A stretch of 64,000 bases of DNA. Origin: Cucumis sativus (taxonomy: Eukaryota > Streptophyta > Magnoliopsida > Cucurbitales > Cucurbitaceae). The notes beneath the pieces were generated by a model. It was not told the DNA's origin and made no database searches. It saw only the letters and a program-made list of their open reading frames with translations. A program made the translations under genes and the position numbers. Within the stretch, counting starts at the first letter, position 1. Each line of letters starts with the position of its first letter. Shown here piece by piece: positions 57,601 to 64,000 of this stretch. The stretch spans positions 2,294,001 to 2,358,000 of the forward strand of contig NC_026660.2 in NCBI RefSeq assembly GCF_000004075.3, in the 5' to 3' direction.

Positions 57601-59596
57601 ATGAGCGAACACCTTTCCCTACACAATGGGTCTGTCCAGATCATCTTGCGTCCTATAGTGTACTATTTCTGACACATTGGAATTCTGATTCAAATCCTGG
57701 CCTTGCTGACCTTGCTGAACTTGTGTAGGTTGTACTTCATTTGTCTCAGATTGTCTAACTCTTCGTGAATAAACTTGCAGTTCAGTCTCAAGGTAATAGG
57801 AGGTGACTCAGAGGAGAGGCCATAAGAACTTTCAAAGGATGAGTTTGAAGGAAAGTCCTGGTCCCAATTTTGTGGTTCAAGATCGTTATGCTCCCTCTGA
57901 GTTGCATGATTGGGATAATATGGTTGACTTTCAAAAATGTGATACCCAAGATATGAAAGAATAGGTGAGTTGGAGGATGATAACACTTATACCCTTTTTT
58001 GTTTGGTGAGTAACCGAGAAAAGTGCATTTTATAGATTGTGCATCAAGTTTAATTTGATGTTGAGAATACAAATGCATAAATCCAGTACATCCAAATAGT
58101 TTTAGCAGTAGAGGAGACACAAGATGGGAAGTAGGATATAGTGTAAGAAGACTTTGTAAGGGTGTGTTGAACTTCTGAATGCGGAAGGGCAGTCATTTTA
58201 TCAGATATGTAGTAGTAAGAACAGCCTCACCTTAAAATCTTTCTGGAACATGTGACGTGAGCATGAGGGATCGAGCTACATCAAGAACTTTGGTGAACAA
58301 TACCATGAGATTGAAGCTATGGTCCAAGAGTAGAGTTGAAGAAATCACGAGCATTGTCAGTCTTGAGTATTTGGATATTTACTTGAAACTGAGTTTGGAT
58401 CATTTTATGAAAAACTGTTTTTAATTGACTAGTTTCAAACTTATCTTTCATAAGGAAGGTCCAACTTAGGCGGGTGTGATCATCAACTAAAAGAAGAAAC
58501 CATCGTGCCCCATTATATTTTTTACCCTTGAAGGTCCCCAAATATCCCCTTGGATAAGAGAGAAAGGTTGAGATGGAGAATAAGTGTGAGGTAAAATTTG
58601 AGCACGTGTGTGTCTGAGGAGTTGATAAACTTCACAGCGGAAAAACTGACTCTTTATTAGGAATAAAGCAGGGTACAGACACGCAAAATAGGGAATGTTG
58701 GGATGACCAAGATGATAGTGCAACATCATGATAAGACTATCTTTATTTTAATGGTTTAAAGACTCAGTAACAAAAACAGACTCGCAATTAGAGTGAACTA
58801 CATGTTTACTGTGTTTCATTGTTGGTGGAGGACTCATTGTTTTACGAAGATACAATACTGCACATAATTCAGTATTGCCAAGCCAATCATCTTCCCTGAT
58901 CCCAAATCTAAAAAATACAAGAGTTCCCAAGGGATTTAGTTTCATAATTCAAGTCCTTATTCAACTTGCTAACAGATAGCAAATTATACTCCAATTATGG
59001 AACATATAATACTGATCCAAGGGTTATGGATCATGATATTTGAATACTTCCAATCCCAGTTACTTTGGCAGGTGTGTATCATCAGCAATTCGAAAGGAAA
59101 GATTAACAGTGTAAAAAGATTCAGATGTTTTTTTCACAAACTCAAGTTGTTTACCATCCAACCACCTTGTTTGAGGGAGGGTGTTAAACGAAACTAGGAT
59201 TGATAGGGCTTATTCTTGTTTAATATTTTTCACTTTTGATTTTTCCTTTATCAGTATTTTGGTCTCTATTTATTCACAAATGTAATCAATTATTATGTAC
59301 TTCTGATTTATTCAACATATTATATAAAATTATCAATAGGGTTAGGCGGGTTGTTCCGTGAGATTGGTCGAGGTGCGTATAAGTTGGCCTAGACACTTAT
59401 GGATATATAAAAAAAATGCATAAAGACATAAGATATGAGAGATTTCACCCACCTTACCTAAAGCACAACCACTTGAACTTTCATCATGAGCAATGTAGTT
59501 AGTCATATGGAAGATTAAGTAAATTGCTCCGGCAAATTGCATCGTTACAAGGATCAAAGCAAAACGGGTCCACCAAAGCCATTTTTTATACCTCAA
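45602..59596 (-). CDS. diacylglycerol-lipase-like class 3 lipase (first exon(s) missing)
   Basis: Membrane serine lipase resembling plant DAG lipase-like proteins. Exons, 5' to 3': 59596-59458, 54476-54257, 54153-54053, 52537-52416, 52348-52257, 52080-51975, 51060-50906, 50178-50048, 48282-48161, 47073-46976, 46879-46617, 46117-45766 and 45677-45602. All are GT-AG and join in phase, giving 658 visible codons. Exons 1 and 2 each encode a transmembrane helix (RFALILVTMQFAGAIYLIFH; KLLVLFTILVCFVALVQCFT). Next come the EEDEVFSVAQLLGDLVTYR block and the AVRGTETPEDLITDGL lid region. The nucleophile Ser384 lies in VGHSLGGA. The acid position is IVFNNEFSSRL (Glu435 where Asp is usual). The His candidate is His630 in SPSMLLDHLPWR. 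The start codon and probably two more helices lie upstream, in exons not recognised here. Introns are loaded with transposons. Confidence 0.88.
46200..46420 (-). mobile_element. Au-type SINE in a lipase intron
   Basis: On the - strand, a box A-like TAGCCTAGTAG near 46400 and a box B-like GGTTCAATCC near 46340 precede the Au SINE body. The + strand reads CCAGCTTAAGCGTACTTCAA, then CTAATCTCACGAGAC, close to the Au consensus CCAGCTTACGCGCACCTCGA, then CTAATCCCACGGGAC, as I remember it. The 3' end is A-rich. It lies in the intron between 46117 and 46617. Confidence 0.8.
48960..49260 (-). other. unclassified repeat-like block in a lipase intron
   Basis: The - strand has an 86-codon open frame (49250-48990) of hydrophobic, Phe/Ser-rich composition. 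It reminds me of non-LTR element flanks, but no domain is recognisable. Left unclassified. Confidence 0.25.
50590..50790 (-). repeat. small non-LTR-like dispersed repeat, copy 1
   Basis: A T-run at 50599-50606 is followed by AACTCAATGTACAA and ACATCTCAACTAGGTTGACA. The same words occur in order at 55325-55470. A homopolymer at one end and a conserved order suggest a SINE or a LINE 3' end in antisense to the + strand. Confidence 0.5.
51263..51496 (+). pseudogene. Ty1/copia RNase H C-terminal fragment
   Basis: In the + frame it encodes the typical C-terminus of copia pol: EIDQHFIKERLDNGSICITY, VNVLIKRLLKPNF, LIDIYVPT, then a stop. Opposite in orientation to the host lipase gene. Upstream pol is absent. 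Confidence 0.8.
51497..51865 (+). mobile_element. 3' LTR of the copia fragment
   Basis: Follows the polypurine tract TTGAGAGGGAA. The LTR begins TGTTAGAATTAG and ends near AAAATTATCAACA. It contains a poly(A)-signal-like AAAATAATAAAA (about 51641) and a TTTTTCTCCCGG motif. The last 25 bases resemble the end of the sequence at 59182-59337. Confidence 0.65.
52082..52256. other. lipase intron, nothing further recognised
   Basis: Short intron between lipase exons; ordinary AT-rich sequence. Confidence 0.4.
53410..53525 (-). mobile_element. TRIM family A, truncated copy
   Basis: Contains the LTR core (AATTTAATTATATATCATCT, then AACA), the antisense polypurine tract (CCTTCACTCGTGGGCT) and the AAAGGCCCAACAAGT internal motif, then breaks off. 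No second LTR or primer-binding site. Confidence 0.65.
53450..53906 (-). pseudogene. LINE (L1-type) reverse transcriptase fragment
   Basis: In two - frames it resembles plant LINE RT. One frame has VLEDYRSRKKRSAF (about 53710-53750) and the next LFNIDFKKPYDYVDWIFW, NFGPKWRIWMWRNVSYSFLI and VVLRGLRHR. The FDKAYD-type and GLRQGDP-type motifs are degraded. It lies in the 1.5-kb lipase intron together with a truncated TRIM copy. Confidence 0.75.
54586..54883 (-). mobile_element. TRIM family B, complete copy
   Basis: Direct repeats 54586-54695 and 54786-54883 are related LTRs (both start ATTAGATAAACATG and end GTGAGATCC.CAACA on the + strand). On the - strand the LTR begins TGTTG. TGATATTAGAGCC (54784-54772) one base inside the 5' LTR is a decayed primer-binding site (canonical TGGTATCAGAGCC). 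A purine-rich TTGAGGGGCCA precedes the 3' LTR. Flanks AACCC and TACCC form an imperfect 5-bp target duplication. It is 298 bases long, non-coding, and sits in a lipase intron. Confidence 0.75.
55325..55470 (-). repeat. small non-LTR-like dispersed repeat, copy 2
   Basis: Shares GAGACAAA, GCTCAATGTACAA, AGAAAGTGTATCCGGACATC and TCAACTTGGTTGACA in order with 50590-50790. It adjoins the copia 3' LTR region. Confidence 0.5.
55480..59160 (-). pseudogene. Ty1/copia remnant in a lipase intron
   Basis: Same strand as the host gene. From right to left: the pre-integrase region at 59160-58487 (LHYHLGHPNIPYF), the integrase core at 58541-58317 (LLLVDDHTRLSWTFLMKDKF; TDNARDFFN), the integrase C-terminus at 58120-57788 (CTFLGYSPNKKGYKCYHP), the RT N-terminus at 57559-57371 (WKAAILEESQALEKNKT), RT blocks at 57250-56760 (KNAFLNGDPLEEVYMEIPHG), and RNase H to about 55660. 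A purine-rich TGTGGGGGAG precedes a probable 3' LTR start TGTTAAGATTATTTCC (about 55633 leftwards). Numerous stops and frameshifts. A TRIM copy is nested in RT. Confidence 0.85.
56936..57202 (-). mobile_element. TRIM family A copy nested in copia RT
   Basis: 267 bases with 71-bp LTRs at 56936-57006 and 57132-57202, several differences apart. GCTCTGATACCA (57120-57131), antisense to TGGTATCAGAGC, abuts the LTR and is the primer-binding site. TCTCTCCCTCAC is the antisense polypurine tract. A perfect GAGAG duplication lies at 56931-56935 and 57203-57207. Removing the element and one GAGAG reconnects the copia RT frame (…IQVFLSL then SIAAIL…). Confidence 0.88.
59182..59337 (+). mobile_element. 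short copia LTR-like sequence
   Basis: After the purine-rich TTTGAGGGAGGG, it starts TGTTAAACG and ends near AAAATTATCAATA. The last 20 bases resemble the LTR end at 51865. Probably a truncated LTR of another copia copy, located just inside the intron downstream of the first visible lipase exon. Confidence 0.45.
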
Positions 59597-60100
59597 CTGT
59601 TCACAACCAATATATAATGAAAAACACCAAGTTGCCACAACAGGTTTTAAAATAGGGAACAAAAATTTCCATTGATATAATGAAAGGAGATAAGGCTCAA
59701 AAAAGTACAAATGATCAAGGTTGTTAAATAATAAAACGAAACGGGTATCGAAATTGAATTTAGTGAATCGTATATCGTAACGTATTTGTATCGTAAGTTT
59801 TAGTCTAGTAGATAAGATATAAATGTAAATGTATAAATAGAAAAGCTTAATACAGACAAATAAAAATAAATAAATAAATACATAGGCATACATCTAATTC
59901 AAAATATATATAAAAAAATATAAACCAACTTCAAAATTTAGAAAGTTATTGTCATTTTAAAAAATTAAAATGAAAATGAAAACACACGTGGAACTCATAA
60001 AAGAAAGGAAGAAAAGAATGAATATCTCAAAACCACTTGTTTTTAACATTTTAAAAGATTGAATGTGAAAAGTCATATTATTTAAAAAATAAATATAAGG
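59597..60100. other. upstream intron of the lipase gene, AT-rich
   Basis: Presumed intron sequence 5' of the first visible lipase exon. About 59650-59720 contains TTTCCATTGATATAATGAAA, like antisense LINE tails. No upstream lipase exon is recognised. Confidence 0.35.
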
Positions 60101-60893
60101 AAAATGAAAAGACTAATGGGTCATGAGCACTATATCCGCAAGCAAACCTCCTTCAACAACGTGTGGACTGCCCTGCAAAAATCTGAATTAAATGGGATTT
60201 GCGACCTTAAAATTACCCCTTTGGGCTCTTTTCGGAATAACACCATCAAGCATTCAATTTCTGCAATAACCCAAATCTTTTGGAAGTTTACAGCTCTAGA
60301 ATCCAAGTCCCTGAGCGTTTTTCCAAGTCAGTAAATAGCACTTCTCCTTCGAAGTGTCTCAACACTTCAAAATCCTCCACCTCCATTACAAAGACATCTT
60401 GTCAGCAAGGCTCTTCATGCAAGGCTGACTTAAGTCCTAAAGACCAGCCCAAAATTTTCTCTCCTATCAGTGTTAGTAGTGAAGAATCAGATAATCTTAG
60501 TGAAGTTTATTAAACCACCAATTCATCCAAAAGCTTAAGCTAGTGGTTGAAGGCAAATTTAATTATATATCACCAACACTCCCCCTCACTTGTGGGCTTG
60601 AAATATCTGAAAGGCCCAACAAGTGGAATCAATTTTAATTGGGGGAGGAAACGACAATGCAGGGGCTTGAACACAGGACCTCCCTGGACCACCTGCTCTG
60701 ATACCATATTAAACCACCAATTCATCCAAAAGCTTAAGCTAGTGGTTGAAGGCAAATTTAATTATATATCACCAACAAAGTTGACCCTAAATTGGATTTA
60801 GAAATTGAAGGGAGGGACTTAAATGTTTTGTTTAATGAGGAGGGTTTTCTCCCAAATAATTTTCCACCAGATTTGCCTAAAGAGTTGATCTCA
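60100..60893 (+). pseudogene. open-frame remnant interrupted by a TRIM
   Basis: A + frame is open from about 60280 to the TRIM at 60508 (…SVSSEESDNLSEV). It resumes in the same frame after the TRIM and one AAGTT copy, continuing DPKLDLEIEGRDLNVLF… to about 60890, where it meets the oppositely oriented gypsy polyprotein. Low-complexity Ser/Thr-rich then acidic composition; not recognised. Probably part of another retroelement. Confidence 0.45.
60508..60777 (-). mobile_element. TRIM family A, intact 270-bp copy
   Basis: 71-bp LTRs at 60508-60578 and 60707-60777 are identical base for base. On the - strand each LTR runs TGTTGGTGATATAT…TTTAATA. TGGTATCAGAGC, the initiator-Met tRNA primer-binding site, abuts the 5' LTR directly (60706-60695). 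The polypurine tract AGTGAGGGGGAG abuts the 3' LTR. The 5-bp target duplication AAGTT lies at 60503-60507 and 60778-60782. The interior is only 128 bases and non-coding. It must have been mobilised in trans. Confidence 0.93.
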
Positions 60894-63800
60894 GGCAAAC
60901 TCTGCTTGTGCGAGGGACAAATCCCATTGTTTAGGTTTAGAGCCACTAAGACAGCGTATCAAATTGCCTAGTGTCCTGTTGGTTACTTCAGTCTGTCCGT
61001 CGGTTTGGGGATGAGCTGTGGTGCTATATTTCAGTGTTGTATCAAACTTTTTCCACAGGGTCTTCCAGAAATGACTTAGGAATTGGACATCCCTGTCAGA
61101 GACTATTGTCTTAGGTATTCCATGTAATCGGATGACTTCTTTGAAAAAGAGGTTAGCTATATATATGACATAATTCGTTTTCTTGCAAGCGACGAAGTGA
61201 GCCATCTTGCTAAACCGGTTGACAACCACCATGACTGAATCATGGTTTCTTTGAGTCTTAGGAAGTCTGACTACAAAGTCAATTGAGAGATCTTCCCAAA
61301 TTGATTGTGGAATTGGTAATGGGGTATATAACCCTGCATTAGTTCGAGAGCCCTTGGCCCTTTGGCAAATGGAACACCTCTTCACAAAGTTATTGGAGTC
61401 TCTCCTTAATTGTGGCCAGTAGTACCGTATAGAAACTGTTTCAAAGGTTTTATCTTGTCCAAAATGACCAGCTAGCCCATTAGAGTGGGCTTCTTTTATT
61501 AAGGCTTCCCATAGGGAAGTGTGTGGTATGCATAATTGGTCTCCCTTGAAGAGAAACCCTTCTAGAATGTGATAACCTTCAACCCTTAAGTAATTGGAGC
61601 ATCTATACCAGATGTCTGCGAAGTCAGCATCCTCTTCGTATAGTTCCGGCAAATGCTTAAAAGCAATTATCTCTGAGGAGAGGAGCGTAAGTAGGGAGCC
61701 TTTTCTGCTTAGGGCATCAACCACCTTATTCTCTTTTCCAGCTTGATGTTTGATAACAAAATCAAACCTTTGTAAGTAAGAGATCCAACGGATGTGCATT
61801 CGACTGATGTTTTTTTGAGACGGAAGGTACTTTAAGGAGAAATGATCGGTTAAGAGAACAAACTCTCTGGAAAGTAAGTAATGTTCCCACTGCTTGAGAG
61901 CTCGAACTAAGGCATATAGTTCTTGCTCGTATGTGCTCCATGATTGTCGAGCTGGACTCAACTTCTCACTAAGATATTCAATCGGGTGGCCTCGTTGGGG
62001 TAGGACTGCTCCAATCCCCGTTCCACAGGCGTCGACTGCTACCTCAAAAGGAGAAGAGACGTCTGGTAATTGTAGAACAGGGCTAGAGGCTAATCTTTTC
62101 TTTATGTCTTCAAAACTCTCCTGTTGAGATAGGGTCCACTTAAAGTTTCCCCTCTTCAAGCAGTCGGTCAGTGGTGCACAAATGGAGCTGAAGTTTCTTA
62201 TAAATTTCCTATAGAAGGAAGCCAGCCCTAGGAAGACCTGTATTTCTTTGACAGTGGTTGGAACCAACCAATTCTGTATTGCTTCAACCTTTCTTGGCTC
62301 CATACTTATCTTTCCTCTCTTGATTATAAATCCAAGAAATATAATTTCAGCCCTCAGGAATTCACATTTCTTTTGATTGATGTAAAGCTCCTTTTCTGTC
62401 AATACTTGGAACAACTTTCTAAGGTGGAGCAAGTGTTCATTGTTTCCACAGCTGTATACTAGTATATCATCGAAATAAACCACAATGAATTTGTTGAAGA
62501 AGGGGTGCAGCACTTGATTCATTAATCTCATGAAAGTACTAGGAGCATTGGATAACCCGAAGGGCATGACCATCCATTCGAACAGTCCTTCGTTTGTCTT
62601 GAAGGCAGTCTTCCATTCGTCACCCGGTCGGATACGTATTTGATGATACCCGCTTCTTAGGTCAATCTTCGAAAAGATGGTGGCTTTGCCAAGTTGATCC
62701 AAGAGGTCTCCAACTCTTGGGATAGGGAATCTGTATTTCAACGTGATGCGGTTTATTGCTCTACTATCCACACACATCCTCCAACTCCAATCCTTCTTTG
62801 GGGTGAGGAGGGCTGGAACGGCACAAGGGCTGAGGCTGTGCTTAATATGCCCCTTCTTGAGTAGTTCTTCAATGTGTTCATGGAGTATTTTATACTCTTG
62901 AGGGGTCATCCTGTAATGAGCCAAGTTTGGCAATGATGCCATGGGGATTAGATCTATATGGTGTTGGATGTAACGAAGTGGTGGAAGGTCGTCAGGTTCC
63001 TTCTTGAGGTGTGGAAATTCCCCAAAAAGCTGCTGTAGCTGTGGTTCCAACTTCCCAGGTTGTCCTCCATTAGCGCTGTCCATCACCACAAGGGCGAATA
63101 TATCCTGCTCTTTTTCCTTCAGTAGGGTCTTGCCACTGACTGTTGTGAATAGTTGTCCTCTTGTCTTACCATTCTCCTCATTTTTTTTTGCCAAAGGGAG
63201 CAGGGCTACCTTTTTACCCATCCAGTGAAATTCATATGTATTTTCTCTCCCCTTATGCAAGGTTTGAGTATCGTGCTGCCATGGTCTGCCTAGGAGGATG
63301 TGGCATACATCCATGTCGATAACATCGCATATGATCTGGTCCTTGTACCCACTTCCAATAGAAAGGGGAACCGTACATACCTCATTGACTGTGGACTCAT
63401 TCCCTTTCTTTACCCACCCTATCTTGTAGGGGTTTGGATGTGGCTCAACCTTTAAGTTCAGGCTGGAGACTATTTTCTTTGCTATAAAATTCTCGCTGCT
63501 GCCACCATCTATAATAACATCGCATACCTTCACATTAATGGTGCATCTTGTTTTGAAAAGGCTGTGGCGCTGAGGATTCTTCTCTTCCTTGGGAGCAATG
63601 AGTACTTTATGGATAACGCAGGAGACTCTGTCTCCCTCATCTGCCTCAATTTCTTCCGTTTCCTCTCCTGGTTCTGATTCGTCTTCGCCTGGCAAATTGC
63701 CTTCCTCCTCTGCTAAGGCAATTGTCTTTCTTTGAGGGCAAGAGTTAGATAGGTGGCCTGGTTGTCCACATCGGAAGCACTTACCCAATGATGGGCGAGT

Positions 63801-63971
63801 GTAGTTGTTTTGGCTCTTGCCCTTATTGGCTATCTTTGCCTTCCTTTCGTTGGTTGTGGCCTGGGTGTCTGCCTCCTTTCCTTTTCCTTGAATTGACGTC
63901 GTCGGTTGGTCATTCGTTTTGTTTGTATAACTTGTCTTCTTTGTTGACGTTGGCTCCCATGTTGTCTTTCA
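60891..63971 (-). mobile_element. Ty3/gypsy polyprotein, long open frame truncated in integrase
   Basis: The - frame is open from a TGA at 63971-63969 to a TGA at about 60891, over 1,000 codons without interruption. In order it has a CCHC knuckle CFRCGQPGHLSNSC (about 63780), a retropepsin with IIDGGSSENFI (DGG in place of the usual DSG/DTG) and an RT with YFDDILVYS (about 62480). RNase H with VDACGTGIGAVLPQRGHP follows. The integrase has an HHCC finger (CSICQRAKG), the Asp segments DFVVRLPK and VSDRDVQF, and the Glu segment TDGQTEVTNR. It stops shortly after that, so the integrase C-terminus and 3' LTR are missing. Gag and the 5' LTR lie beyond the window. It probably sits in the lipase gene's 5' intron. 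Confidence 0.9.
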
Positions 63972-64000
63972 ATTCATGGTTTTGGACTTGAGGACGATCA
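63972..64000 (-). other. gag-side edge of the gypsy element
   Basis: Continues the Ty3/gypsy element towards gag beyond the window edge. Too short to interpret. Confidence 0.4.

Overview
This window is plant nuclear DNA. It is AT-rich, with short-exon multi-intron genes, 5' UTR introns, a phytocystatin, a chloroplast lipid transporter and dense retrotransposon debris. The mix of repeats, including a MULE-like element with a DUF1985 (Ulp1-associated) fragment, makes me lean towards a cucurbit; this is an inference, not a demonstrated assignment.

Seven host genes are visible. On the + strand: a voltage-gated proton channel (HV1-type, 423-1106), a secreted phytocystatin (3655-4041), the splicing factor U2AF large subunit (13 coding exons, 9353-15866) and a MACPF-domain protein of the CAD1/NSL1 family (7 coding exons, 27168-32943). 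On the - strand: a PORR-domain organelle RNA-binding protein (20100-21371), the chloroplast lipid-import permease TGD1 (2 coding exons, 37177-38315) and a membrane diacylglycerol-lipase-like class 3 lipase. The lipase has 13 exons spread over 45602-59596, and its first exon or exons are not recognisable in the window. The exon models use splice consensus, reading-frame continuity across every junction, and family similarity recalled from memory. The genes are independent housekeeping or defence genes, not an operon or pathway cluster.

Between and inside them lie transposable elements. At 5.0-7.8 kb there is a dispersed repeat, a Cassandra-like solo LTR carrying a 5S rRNA-derived segment, and a Ty3/gypsy remnant with its RT deleted. 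At 17.1-19.5 kb lies a decayed chromovirus-type Ty3/gypsy with LTR-like ends. At 22.6-26.2 kb a second copy of the first repeat is split by a 2.55-kb LTR-like insertion. A MULE-like element with about 530-bp inverted arms occupies 33.3-35.9 kb. Ty1/copia remnants lie at 40.1-44.6 kb.

The lipase introns are a transposon trap. They hold an Au-type SINE, copia fragments with LTRs, a LINE RT fragment and two very small TRIM families. Beyond them a nearly open Ty3/gypsy polyprotein (60.9-64 kb) runs off the edge. The most notable signal is the TRIM family with 71-bp LTRs. Two copies have a primer-binding site, a polypurine tract and perfect 5-bp target duplications, and one of them has identical LTRs.
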